Positions 17,312-25,574 of a stretch of DNA of 64,000 nt are shown here, piece after piece. The DNA is from Faecalibacterium duncaniae. Its GTDB lineage: Bacteria > Bacillota > Clostridia > Oscillospirales > Ruminococcaceae. The notes beneath the pieces were generated by a model, which saw only the letters and a list, made by a program, of their open reading frames with translations, was not told the origin of the DNA and did not search any database. How positions within the stretch are numbered: position 1 is the stretch's first letter; each line of letters opens with the position of its first letter. A program made the translations under genes and the position numbers. Location of the stretch: NCBI RefSeq assembly GCF_010509575.1, contig NZ_CP048437.1, positions 1,178,001 through 1,242,000 of the forward strand. Reading direction: 5' to 3'.

Positions 17312-17507
17312 TTTTATAAGCAATATCAGATACAAAAAGGAAACAGAAGTCGTGACTTTTCAGGGAAAGGAAATCACGCTGGAAAACCTCTCCCCGGTGT
17401 TCACGCCGGAGCAGGAAGCGGCCAAACGCCGGGAACTGGAGCAGCAGCTTTATGAGGTGTTCCGCAAGTATGCCGATAAGCGGCGGAAAGAGGAAGCCGG
17501 GGCATAA
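17295..17507 (+). CDS. Small conserved element protein
   Basis: 70 aa. YKKETEVVTFQGKEITLENLSPVF followed by a charged helix (EQEAAKRRELEQQLYEVFRKY). It overlaps the end of mobV and precedes the recombinase by 91 bases. I recognise it as a frequent neighbour of MobV genes, but know no function; a mobilization accessory role is a guess. Confidence 0.6.
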   Translation: MERKGDFISNIRYKKETEVVTFQGKEITLENLSPVFTPEQEAAKRRELEQQLYEVFRKYADKRRKEEAGA

Positions 17508-17598
17508 TTCCCGAAGCCATCGTTGATTTGCGGGGCTGCTGGCGGTATAATAGGACTGTCAGCAGCTCCGTTTCTTTTTTAAGAAAAGGAGCGACAAA

Positions 17599-19095
17599 AT
17601 GAATAACAGGATAGACGCGATCTATGCAAGGCAATCGGTAGACAAAAAGGACAGCATTTCCATTGAAAGCCAGATTGAGTTTTGCAAATACGAATTGAAA
17701 GGCGGGAACTGCAAGGAATACACAGACAAAGGGTACAGCGGCAAGAACACAGACCGCCCAAAGTTTCAGGAACTGGTGCGGGATATTAAGCGGGGCTTGA
17801 TTGCAAAGGTCATTGTTTACAAACTTGACCGTATCAGCCGTTCCATTCTGGATTTTGCAAACATGATGGAACTGTTCCAGCAGCACGATGTGGAGTTTGT
17901 GTCCTCGACGGAGAAGTTTGATACCTCCACCCCGATGGGGCGGGCCATGCTGAATATCTGTATTGTGTTCGCCCAGCTTGAGCGGGAAACGATACAGAAG
18001 CGGGTGGCCGATGCCTACTACTCACGAAGCCTAAAGGGGTTCCGCATGGGCGGCAAAGCTCCCTATGGGTTTCACACGGAGCCAATCAAGATAGATGGTA
18101 TCAATACAAAGAAGTTAGTGGCAAATCCCGAAGAAGCGGAACAGGTCAAATTGATGTTTGAGATGTACGCCGAACCGGGAACTTCCTACGGCGATATTGT
18201 CCGGCATTTTGCGGAGCATGGTATTAAAGATTTTTCCCGTCCGGCACTCGCAAGCCTTTTGTGCAATCCCATTTATGTCAAGGCTGACCTTGATATTTAT
18301 GAGTTTTTCAAAAGTCAGGGGACGGTCATCATCAATGACGCCGCTGACTTTACGGGCACAAATGGGTGCTACTTCTATCGTGGCCGGGGAATGAAAGGCG
18401 ACACCAAACACAATCTGCAAGGGCATACGCTGGTTATGGCTCCCAGCGAGGGCTTGGTTTCTTCTGAACTGTGGCTGAAATGCCGAAAGAAGATTTTAGC
18501 CAACACCAGTTATCAGGCGGGACGAAAAGCGGTCAATACTTGGTTAGCTGGGAAAATCAAATGTGGCAGGTGCCAGAAAGCGTTAAAAGCCGAGGGCAGT
18601 TATGGGCGGTGGTACTTCCGTTGCAGTAAGCGTTCCGATAACAAAAGCTGTGAGGGTGCGGGGACGCTCCGTATTCCCGATACGGAAGCTGTTATCTATG
18701 CCGCTATGGTAAAAAAGCTAAAACCGTTCCAGACCATCAAGGGGCGAAAAAATGCTATGAAGTCCAATCCAAAGCTGACCGCCCTGCAAGTAGAACTCGC
18801 GCAAATCCAGCACGAAATTGAAACGCTCATTGACACGCTGACCGGGGCAAATCCCGTCCTGCTCTCCTATGTGAACAGCAAGATTGAAGAACTGGACGGA
18901 CGCAAGCAGGAGCTTGTCAAAAAGATAGCGGAGTTGAGTGTGGATACCATCAGCCCGGAACAGGTCAAAGAAATTTCCGGTTATCTGGACACATGGGAAG
19001 AAGTGGACTTTGACGATAAGCGGCGGGTGGTGGATTTGATGATTTCCGCAATTTACGCCACAAGCGAAAGTATCAACATCGTTTGGAAGATATGA
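17599..19095 (+). CDS. Large serine recombinase
   Basis: 498 aa. Catalytic resolvase domain with the nucleophile Ser in AIYARQSVDKKDS (about residue 13), KVIVYKLDRISRS and RAMLNICIVFAQLERE; then the recombinase domain, a zinc ribbon (CGRCQKALK with later Cys residues, about 325-355) and a C-terminal coiled coil. Such enzymes integrate and excise Tn4451-like elements at short core sites. It lies at the extreme right of the element, 32 bases before the right inverted repeat. ATG 17599 follows AAAGGAGCGAC. Followed by a small hairpin at 19095-19113 without a T-run. Confidence 0.93.
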   Translation: MNNRIDAIYARQSVDKKDSISIESQIEFCKYELKGGNCKEYTDKGYSGKNTDRPKFQELVRDIKRGLIAKVIVYKLDRISRSILDFANMMELFQQHDVEFVSSTEKFDTSTPMGRAMLNICIVFAQLERETIQKRVADAYYSRSLKGFRMGGKAPYGFHTEPIKIDGINTKKLVANPEEAEQVKLMFEMYAEPGTSYGDIVRHFAEHGIKDFSRPALASLLCNPIYVKADLDIYEFFKSQGTVIINDAADFTGTNGCYFYRGRGMKGDTKHNLQGHTLVMAPSEGLVSSELWLKCRKKILANTSYQAGRKAVNTWLAGKIKCGRCQKALKAEGSYGRWYFRCSKRSDNKSCEGAGTLRIPDTEAVIYAAMVKKLKPFQTIKGRKNAMKSNPKLTALQVELAQIQHEIETLIDTLTGANPVLLSYVNSKIEELDGRKQELVKKIAELSVDTISPEQVKEISGYLDTWEEVDFDDKRRVVDLMISAIYATSESINIVWKI

Positions 19096-19126
19096 CGGCG
19101 CATAAGCGCCGCCATACAACGCAACC

Positions 19127-19142
19127 TTTCGCCCTTTGTAAA
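19127..19142 (-). repeat. Right copy of 16-bp inverted repeat
   Basis: TTTCGCCCTTTGTAAA, exact reverse complement of 11451-11466. It lies between the recombinase stop and the DUF1648-like gene, at the presumed right end of the element. Confidence 0.6.
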
Positions 19143-19159
19143 CTAAGCTACACGATCTT

Positions 19160-19576
19160 TTAGATAGATTGATTGTGAAATAATTTCAATCCAATCACCA
19201 CATCTATCATAAGTTCCACAATGAGAATTATACTAATGGCAAAATTAAAATTACATAGGTTATATAATCCGATATAGATTTCACAAGTAAGAAATACAAC
19301 TTGCAGACACAAATTTAAGTATGTCACTAAATGCTCGTTAGTTCTATTCCACAATCTAAACAGGAACATTGTAAAAATAGGTTTTCCAGCAAAAGCAAAG
19401 AGTACTGACAATATCGGCACCAAAAATATATAGTAAGAATCTACTGCATTGCTGGGGGTTGTACCTACCCATTGAATTGCTATATTATCAGGAACAACGA
19501 AAAATAAAACAATAGATAAAATAACATTGATTATTAAGATGATTGTTGTTGCTTTGCAAAAATTGATTTTTTTCAT
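19160..19576 (-). CDS. DUF1648-like small membrane protein
   Basis: 138 aa with four hydrophobic helices (about 8-30, 45-68, 82-104, 110-130). The segment VPDNIAIQWVGTTPSNAVDSYY resembles the DUF1648 motif of SdpI-type immunity and membrane proteins. ATG 19576 follows AGGAGAAAACACC. AT-rich. It lies 27 bases downstream of the histidine kinase, in the same operon, and is the last gene before the mobilizable element. A role in peptide immunity fits the module but is inference. Confidence 0.65.
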   Translation of the reverse strand: MKKINFCKATTIILIINVILSIVLFFVVPDNIAIQWVGTTPSNAVDSYYIFLVPILSVLFAFAGKPIFTMFLFRLWNRTNEHLVTYLNLCLQVVFLTCEIYIGLYNLCNFNFAISIILIVELMIDVVIGLKLFHNQSI

Positions 19577-19603
19577 GGTGTTTTCTCCTGTTATAAGTGT
19601 GCT

Positions 19604-20635
19604 TTATTTAGTCGGCAGCATAATGGAAAATTCCGAACCCTTGCCCGGCTCCGAAACCACTTTGATATAGCCGCCCTGTCGCGTTACGATCTCGCGGGCC
19701 AGATACAGGCCAATGCCCACGCCCTGCTGTTCGTGTACTTCTTCCTCACGATAGAAGCGCCGGAAGATAGCGGCCTGATTGCTTTCAGAAATTCCTTTGC
19801 CAGTGTCGGTCACTTTGATCTCCACATACATTTCCCACAGCACCACCGACACAGCGATTTTCCCGCCTGCCGGGGTGTACTTCACCGCATTGTCCAGCAG
19901 GTTAAAGAGGGCTTCGGATGTCCACTTGCTGTCATGGGAAACGGTCAAATCCTCCGGGCAGTCCACAGACACGGCGATTTCCTTTTTCTCCGCTGCATAC
20001 ACGATCCCACTCATGGCCTGCGCCACAGTATCAAAGAGGCGGCCCGATTTCTTATCCAACTGGATCACGCCTGTTTCCAGCCGGGAGGTTTTCACAAGGG
20101 CCTGAAAGAGAAAGTCCAGTTTATCCGTCTGGCTGCGGATTCCCCGGATAAAGTCGGTGCGCTCCGCCTCGGTCATAGGCTTTTCCAGCAGGGTGTCCGT
20201 CGCCATTTTCAGATTGCTTACCGGCGTTTTCACTTGATGGGAAATATCCGATACAAGGGTCTGCAACTCCTGCCGTTCCTCGTCCACCCGGCGGCGGTTC
20301 TCCTGCATGATCTGGTAAAGCCTTGCCAGCCGGTGTCCAATTCTGGCAAGTTGGGTTTCGCTGTCCTCTGGCCGCTGGGGCGCTTCATTCCCGGCGATCA
20401 TGTGGTCTAAAGTCTGGCACAGGTCAGCGGTAAACTGCGACAGCCTCTTTCCAAAAACCTGCGTCAGTACAAAAATCCCCACAAGGGCGCACAGCAGCAG
20501 CGTCCCGCCTGTCAGCAGCACCGCCGTCTGTTTTGTCACAAAAAACAGGGCTATGGTGATCCCGGACATGGAGAGGACAAGCCCCATTGCCACCCGGCCA
20601 AACAGCCGCTTTACTGATAGGTTTTGAAACTTCAT
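19604..20635 (-). CDS. Sensor histidine kinase
   Basis: 343 aa. Two TM helices (about 15-37 and 41-63) with hardly any extracellular loop, then HisKA with the phospho-accepting His in SDISHQVKTPVSNL, and a HATPase domain: N-box NLLDNAVKYTP, G1 DTGKGIS, G2 GVGIGLYLA. The short sensor region is typical of intramembrane-sensing kinases that work with ABC transporters of the BceAB type (family knowledge). Its ATG overlaps the stop of the response regulator. The transporters it probably controls are now 8 kb away across the inserted element. Confidence 0.92.
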   Translation of the reverse strand: MKFQNLSVKRLFGRVAMGLVLSMSGITIALFFVTKQTAVLLTGGTLLLCALVGIFVLTQVFGKRLSQFTADLCQTLDHMIAGNEAPQRPEDSETQLARIGHRLARLYQIMQENRRRVDEERQELQTLVSDISHQVKTPVSNLKMATDTLLEKPMTEAERTDFIRGIRSQTDKLDFLFQALVKTSRLETGVIQLDKKSGRLFDTVAQAMSGIVYAAEKKEIAVSVDCPEDLTVSHDSKWTSEALFNLLDNAVKYTPAGGKIAVSVVLWEMYVEIKVTDTGKGISESNQAAIFRRFYREEEVHEQQGVGIGLYLAREIVTRQGGYIKVVSEPGKGSEFSIMLPTK

Positions 20636-21324
20636 TTTGCCTCGCCTCCCGTCCATTGATAGCCCATGCCGTAAACGGTCTTGATGTAGGGTGCGCCGCC
20701 GTCGGATTCAATCTTGCTGCGAATCCGGCTGATGGAAGTTGTCAGGGTGTGTTCATCCACAAACCTTTCGTCTATATCCCACAGCTTTTCCAAAAGCTGC
20801 CCACGGGTCAGCACTTGCCGGGGATTTTTACGAAACAGGTTCAGCATTTTGTACTCCATCGGGGATAGGGTCAGGGGCTTGCCGTTTAAGGAGGCCGTCT
20901 GCTCCGAGAAGTCCAGAAACAGCCGTCCGTCATCGTAAATGTCCTTAGCCGGTTTGTGGTGTTCCAGCATGGCGAACATGGCTTTGATCTTCCGCTGCAA
21001 GGCCCCGATTACAAAGGGCTTTGTGATGTAGTCCACCGCGCCCACCTCATAGCCCCGTATCTGGTCGCTCTCCTGATCGTTGGCGGTCAGGAATATTACG
21101 ATGGTGTCCGGGTGCTGGGGCTTTATCAGCTTGCACAGTTCAAAACCGTTCCCGTCCGGCAGGTTGATGTCCAGCAGCACTAAATCAAATTCCCGCTGGC
21201 GGATGGCTTCGGCTGCGGTTCTGGCATTTAGGGCAGAAGTCACGCCGTAGCCGTCTGCGGTCAGGTTATAGTCTAACATCTTATTCAAAAAACTGTCGTC
21301 CTCGACAATTAAAATCTGCTCCAT
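20632..21324 (-). CDS. OmpR-family response regulator
   Basis: 230 aa. Receiver domain with acidic pair IVEDD, phospho-acceptor Asp in LVLLDINLPDG (about residue 52) and Lys in YITKPF; C-terminal winged helix (LTLSPMEYKMLNLFRKNPRQ, IDERFVDEHTLTTSISRIR, TVYGMGYQW). ATG 21324 follows GGAAGTGAGAAT. Predicted to bind the repeated 22-bp box upstream of itself and of both permease transcripts. An overlap of 4 bases with the kinase gene points to coupled translation. Confidence 0.93.
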   Translation of the reverse strand: MEQILIVEDDSFLNKMLDYNLTADGYGVTSALNARTAAEAIRQREFDLVLLDINLPDGNGFELCKLIKPQHPDTIVIFLTANDQESDQIRGYEVGAVDYITKPFVIGALQRKIKAMFAMLEHHKPAKDIYDDGRLFLDFSEQTASLNGKPLTLSPMEYKMLNLFRKNPRQVLTRGQLLEKLWDIDERFVDEHTLTTSISRIRSKIESDGGAPYIKTVYGMGYQWTGGEAK

Positions 21325-21352
21325 ATTCTCACTTCCTTTGCTTTTTGCAGAT

Positions 21353-21385
21353 AGTATAACAGGCAAATGTCCGAGAATTGTTACA
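21353..21385 (-). promoter_or_regulatory. Promoter and operator of the TCS genes
   Basis: -10 TATACT (21358-21353), 5 bases after a 22-bp box at 21385-21364 (TGTAACAATTC then TCGGACATTTG on the minus strand). The box agrees with the two permease boxes at 20 of 22 positions and has the identical distance to the -10, with no good -35. This is the pattern of class II activation by an OmpR-type regulator, so autoregulation is likely. Confidence 0.75.
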
Positions 21386-21504
21386 AGGACAAATATATTT
21401 ATCATTTTACAGCTTTTTTATGTGTACTGCAATTTTATAAAAGAAAGGACAGCAGTATCATCAAATTGCTGTCCTTGCGGTTTATTATAGCTGGTAGTGT
21501 ATAA

Positions 21505-22477
21505 GCGTGGGTTCATCATATTTGGTGTGGTATCTTTAACTATGGGAAACTCCGCTACCGCATCTTGAAAAAGCACGGCTTTATCAAGTTTGAAGTGGAA
21601 GAAATCCAGCTTGCGAACAAGTACGAAGCGCTTGCATGGATCTGCAAAAATCAGCTTGGCCGCAGAAATCTCAGCCCGGAACGAAAGAAGTTTCTTCTGG
21701 GCAAAGAGTACGAATCGACCAAGCTGGCGGTGGGCGCACCTCTCGGCAGCAAACATGGAATACGAAAATGTGGTCAAAAATGACCACATTTTCACAGAAT
21801 CCAGAACCTGTCAACGCATTGCTTCCGAGCACGGCGTTGGAGAAAAGACGGTGCGACGTGCCGAAAAATACTCGCAGGGCATAGATGCCGCTGAGGAAGC
21901 GGTGCCCGGAGCACAGGAGGAGATCCTGACCGGGCGCATCAAGGCAACGGATGCACAGATTGCTGCTTTGCCTGCGATCCCCAAGGAAGAGCGTCCGGCC
22001 ATTTTGGACGAGCTTCGGAAAGAAAAAGGCAAACGGAACGAGAATCTGCTTTCCAGACTGAAGCCGGAGCGTCCGCCGCCAAAGTCTGCGCCGCCGAAAC
22101 CGCCGGAACCTCCGCAGAACGAGGAACCCGCAGCACCGGAGCCGGTGACACCCTCCCCACCGGAGGAGGAAATCGAACCTGCCAGCAACGGACCACCAAG
22201 TTTTCTTCAGAAGATACAGGGGCACAAGCGCCACCTCTCGGAGGAGGACATGGCACGGTTGAAGGTATCGGTGGACAGCCGGTACCGAGACCGCATTGCA
22301 AAAAGTGGTTCCATCATGCTGTGCGAGTTGCAAGGCGCAGCAGAGGATTTTATGTTCCGATGGGGCATTATTTTCCAGAACTATCCGGATGTTTTAACCA
22401 ATGAAACCAGCAGGGAAGAAGTTTCTGCATTGATCGACCGAATGACGACCTACCTGAACACTGTAAAGGAGATGTAA
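21505..22477 (+). pseudogene. ParB-like element maintenance gene, truncated and frameshifted
   Basis: Residues in one frame (HGFIKFEVEEIQLANKYEAL..., ICKNQLGRRNLSPERKKFLL) match the ParB/RepB-like proteins of Firmicute plasmids and ICEs; from about 21755 the match continues in another frame (DHIFTESRTCQRIASEHGVG with TVRRAEKYSQGIDAAEEAVP). An extra A in AGCAAAC (about 21750) explains the shift. The 5' end, which should hold the start and the NRYE-type nuclease motif, is missing after a stop at 21502. The C-terminal part has a Pro-rich linker and a helical domain ending at 22477. SD-coupled to the next ParB-like gene, 2 bases downstream. Confidence 0.75.
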
Positions 22478-22479
22478 AT

Positions 22480-23277
22480 ATGTTGAATTCCAACCTGAAC
22501 CTCAGCACCCTGCCCGAAAGCACCTTTACCTACCAGTTCGTGAACAGCGCATTGCTCTTCCCCTGCATGGAATACCAGCGCCTTCTGCGCACGGAGAAGG
22601 TGGCATCCATTGCGGAAAACTTCTCGGAGTACATTGCGAATGATCCGAAGGTCAGCTTCCGGGATGGCCGCTATTACGTTTTTGACGGGCAGAACACGGT
22701 GGAGGCACGTCGGGCCTGCAACGGCGGTAAGGACCTGCCCATCCGCTGCAAGGTTTTCCTTGGTCTGAGCAAGGAGGACGAAGCAACGCTCTTTGCGTTG
22801 CAGACCGGCATTTCCACCTGCCTGACGGCGGGCGAACGTCTGCGTGCCAATCTGGTGGCAAGAAACCCGGATGCGATCCACTTTGTGAGAGCCACCGTAG
22901 ATACCGGTGTGGAGTTTGCCTACGACGGCATCCGGGCAGCCTGGAAGATCTACTGCATCGAAACAGCATACGAACTCTACAAGCAGTACGGCAGGGAGCG
23001 CTATATTGAGATGCTGAACATCATCAACGAGGCGTGGCGGGGCAATGTGGATGCCTACCTTGCCGGGGTGATCCGGGGCGTGACCCGGTTTATCTCCGTC
23101 TATGAGGGCGAATACGACCGGGAACGGCTGGTGCAGCAGTTGGCACGAACCCACCCCAAGACCATCACCCAACTGGCGCAGAAGGATACCGGCAGCTCTG
23201 CCAACCGTCATATGCGGCAGATTCTTCGTATCTATAACGGTGCCAGCCGTGAGATGAGTCTGCCGCTGAAAAACTGA
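22480..23277 (+). CDS. ParB-like nuclease-domain protein
   Basis: 265 aa. Residues about 38-80 (EKVASIAENFSEYI, KVSFRDGRYYVFDGQNTVEA) form a ParB N-terminal-like fold with FDGQNTVEA in place of the usual DG.HR; the remainder is helical, as in DUF6551-type element proteins. ATG 22480 follows AAAGGAGATGTAAAT. With the broken ParB-like gene upstream and MazF downstream it forms a maintenance block of a plasmid or ICE. A DNA-binding role is inferred. Confidence 0.7.
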   Translation: MLNSNLNLSTLPESTFTYQFVNSALLFPCMEYQRLLRTEKVASIAENFSEYIANDPKVSFRDGRYYVFDGQNTVEARRACNGGKDLPIRCKVFLGLSKEDEATLFALQTGISTCLTAGERLRANLVARNPDAIHFVRATVDTGVEFAYDGIRAAWKIYCIETAYELYKQYGRERYIEMLNIINEAWRGNVDAYLAGVIRGVTRFISVYEGEYDRERLVQQLARTHPKTITQLAQKDTGSSANRHMRQILRIYNGASREMSLPLKN

Positions 23278-23362
23278 CAGTTTCGTTTTACCTCCTGAAC
23301 AACAGCCGTCGTGGTATCCGTCTGCGGCGGCTGTTTCTTACATAAAAAGGAGGTTGATTTTT

Positions 23363-23746
23363 ATGTTACCGAACAATTGGAGATATCTCAGAGGGGACAT
23401 CTACTATGCAGACATGGAGCCGCATATCGGCTCGGAACAGGGAGGGAAACGCCCTGTGGTAGTTCTGCAGAACAACATTGGAAACCGTCATTCGCCTACA
23501 TTGATCGTTGCAACTGTTACTACCTGGACGGAAAAGAAGAAAAACCAGCCCACCCATGTGCTGGTGGATTCCAACCCGGCTTTTGAAGAACCGTCCATGA
23601 TTCTTCTGGAGCAGATCTTCACGATCGATAAACCCCGCATCGAACGCTTTATGGGCTATGCCAGCAAGGCTGAAATGCTCCGCATTGATATGGCTTTGCT
23701 GGTCAGTCTGGCTCTGAATGTTCTGAGCGGAAACCGCAGCGAATAG
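23363..23746 (+). CDS. mazF: MazF/PemK-family endoribonuclease toxin
   Basis: 127 aa from ATG 23363 (AAGGAGG upstream). Motifs RGDIYYADMEPHIGSEQGGK, RPVVVLQNN, TLIVATVTT and LEQIFTIDK are those of MazF toxins, which cut mRNA at short sequences; the catalytic Arg (GGKRPVV) and Thr (ATVTT) are kept. No MazE-like antitoxin lies on either side: upstream is a ParB-like gene, downstream a 78-aa protein unlike known antitoxins. Either the antitoxin is unusual or this is a solitary copy, as often seen in Clostridia elements. Confidence 0.88.
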   Translation: MLPNNWRYLRGDIYYADMEPHIGSEQGGKRPVVVLQNNIGNRHSPTLIVATVTTWTEKKKNQPTHVLVDSNPAFEEPSMILLEQIFTIDKPRIERFMGYASKAEMLRIDMALLVSLALNVLSGNRSE

Positions 23747-23806
23747 CGGACAACCAGTAACCCGTAAAAATGAGGTGATAGCGATGTAATCGGAGGTGAG
23801 TGAGCC

Positions 23807-24043
23807 ATGCGAAAGAGTGCCCCCATTGAAGTGGTGGTACATTACCCCAAAACGAAAGAGGGATGGGACGAACTCGGAAAACTGGTCGCAACCGCCCACG
23901 CCAACTATGTGATCGAAAAAATCGACCGTCTGAACTGCCCCACATGGCAGAAGCTCGAATTGCTGCAGGCAGTGATCGATACTACCAAAGGAACTTACAA
24001 ACCCAAGGAACACCAAAAGCCCGGCTGGCAGCCGAGCCGATAA
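23807..24043 (+). CDS. Small protein downstream of mazF
   Basis: 78 aa, PIEVVVHYPKTKEGWDELGK then ANYVIEKIDRLNCPTWQKLEL. No family recognised. ATG 23807 follows GGAGGTGAGTGAGCC. 60 bases after mazF, on the same strand and closed by a strong terminator. It could be a non-classical antitoxin by position, but antitoxins usually precede or overlap mazF. Confidence 0.55.
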   Translation: MRKSAPIEVVVHYPKTKEGWDELGKLVATAHANYVIEKIDRLNCPTWQKLELLQAVIDTTKGTYKPKEHQKPGWQPSR

Positions 24044-24045
24044 AC

Positions 24046-24127
24046 AAAGCCCCACGCTCAACATATGCTTTTCTGCTCTGACCGGAGACGGTCAGATTCA
24101 GAGGCAGTGTTGAGCGTGGGGCTTTTT
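24046..24127 (+). terminator. Strong terminator of the ParB-MazF block
   Basis: Perfect 18-bp arms (AAAGCCCCACGCTCAACA at 24046, complement ending 24125) with an inner hairpin CTGACC/GGTCAG in the loop and a T-run. Being symmetrical it can work in both directions. The following 24128-24375 has no gene apart from a 24-codon tail without a start. Confidence 0.85.
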
Positions 24128-24375
24128 GTGTTACATAAGTTTTTTGAAATACGGCTGACACAACAAAACTGTTGATTGTTGGCAGCCAATATGGTATCCT
24201 GTGACATTGCGTAACACGCAAAACAGTTCCGCTTTTTGCTGAAAGAGCGTATCGAAACCGTCCTGATGGAGCAGCAGAAAAAGCTTTTTGAAAAGTAAAA
24301 GCTCTTGCGTCCCGTGAAAAAAGAAGGTAATATAAATACAGAGCAAGACACAGAACGCAGGGAGGGATGAAAACC

Positions 24376-25452
24376 ATGTTTTACGAGATCATGCACCGGG
24401 AAAGCTGTGTGGCACAACTCAGCACGACAGGGGAATGCAGGGTCTGCCTCGAGGATTTCATGCCCTATGATCTGGTTCTGGTGGAATCGGATGATTTTGA
24501 CGAGCGCATCAATAATGTAACGAACTTTTACTATTGGTGTGCCTCCCGGATGTTGACGTTGGATCGCACCTACGCCAAGGAAATCCTGAACAGTATCGGT
24601 GCATCTCAGAGTGTTACGGACAGGGAACGAGCACAGATTGCATTATCCTACCATTGTCTGTCTTTGCTGGATGTGTTCTGGGTGAAAGAAGAAAACGAGA
24701 AGATTCGATTCGAGGATATCAACCTTTTTGCACACTCCTTAAGCAATGCGCTTGTGGATATTGCGCTGCGGGGGCACCAAATGACGGTGACAAACGCCCA
24801 TCTTCTGGCAAATGACCTGTCTACGGGCGGCTTGTACCCCAAGGCGTGGGTGCGAAAAGAGGATGGCTTCTATCTTTACAAGGATGGTGGCAGGGAAGCG
24901 GTGGAACGTGAAGTGCTGGCAAGCAAAATCTGCCGGTGCTTTGACTGCCATCAGGTACTGTATGAGCAGGGGATGTTTGAAAATGAGCCGGTTTCTATCA
25001 GCAAAATCATGACATCTCAGCGATACAGTCTTGTGACCTATGCAGCCTATGACGTCTACTGCACGAACCATGATTGGAACACGCTGGATAAGATCTTAGA
25101 GTTGGATGCTCCCAGCTACTATATGATGAACATTCTGGATTATCTGGTGGGCAATACCGACCGTCATTGGGAAAATTGGGGTCTGCTGGTAGATAACGAA
25201 ACCAATCAGCCCATCCGTCTGCATGACCTGATGGACTTCAACCGGGCGTTTCAGCAGTACGACACGCCAGAAGGCGCAAACTGTCTGACCGTGGGAAAAC
25301 GCCATCTGAGCCAAAAAGATGCTGCAGTGGAAGCGGTGCGGAACATCGGACTGAACCAAGTCCGTCAGGTGGAGCACACCGTATTCTCCGAGCATCCGGC
25401 ATGGAAAGCAACGTTTGAAGAACGACTGTGTGTTTTACGGAACGCCATGTAA
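24376..25452 (+). CDS. HipA-like kinase-fold protein, no HipB partner
   Basis: 358 aa. YLVGNTDRHWENWGLLVDNE followed by RLHDLMDFNRAF matches the catalytic NTDRHxxN loop and the metal-binding Asp of HipA/CtkA-type Ser/Thr kinases. The N-terminal half (about 1-150) has no recognised domain. ATG 24376 chosen because GGAGGG lies 9 bases upstream; the ATG at 24367 touches it. HipA toxins normally follow a hipB regulator, but here none precedes the gene; the XRE protein downstream is convergent. It may be a solitary kinase of a mobile element or defence function. Confidence 0.65.
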   Translation: MFYEIMHRESCVAQLSTTGECRVCLEDFMPYDLVLVESDDFDERINNVTNFYYWCASRMLTLDRTYAKEILNSIGASQSVTDRERAQIALSYHCLSLLDVFWVKEENEKIRFEDINLFAHSLSNALVDIALRGHQMTVTNAHLLANDLSTGGLYPKAWVRKEDGFYLYKDGGREAVEREVLASKICRCFDCHQVLYEQGMFENEPVSISKIMTSQRYSLVTYAAYDVYCTNHDWNTLDKILELDAPSYYMMNILDYLVGNTDRHWENWGLLVDNETNQPIRLHDLMDFNRAFQQYDTPEGANCLTVGKRHLSQKDAAVEAVRNIGLNQVRQVEHTVFSEHPAWKATFEERLCVLRNAM

Positions 25453-25497
25453 GTCAGAGCGAATATCAGAATAATTGAAACAGAATGATTCCATAAC

Positions 25498-25547
25498 GAA
25501 AGCCCGTCTGCGCTGCCACATATCGTGGCTTGCAGACGAGCTTTTTC
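25498..25547. terminator. Terminator between convergent genes
   Basis: Stem AAAGC..GTCTGC with GCAGAC..GCTTTTT, loop of about 20 bases with a second small hairpin. It separates the HipA-like gene from the convergent XRE gene. Confidence 0.75.
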
Positions 25548-25574
25548 GTTTGGCCGGAGAAAAATTACCATACC

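Larger units (their letters stand above)
11451..19142. mobile_element. Integrative mobilizable element with ant(6), MobV and serine recombinase
   Basis: About 7.7 kb. A perfect 16-bp inverted repeat (TTTACAAAGGGCGAAA at 11451-11466, its complement at 19127-19142) brackets a pMV158-type oriT, ant(6), a secreted protein, an XRE regulator, a Cys-rich VLP protein, a RepA-like gene, a MobV relaxase and, at the right end, a large serine recombinase. On both sides lie parts of one regulated module (permeases on the left, TCS on the right) sharing an operator, so the element probably inserted between them. Ends are inferred: large serine recombinases normally leave only a short core duplication, which I cannot identify. 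Confidence 0.65.

Noticed and set aside
24128..24300. Possible antitoxin (HipB) gene before the HipA-like gene
   Set aside because: Only a 24-codon tail without a start codon is open; no HTH is visible.
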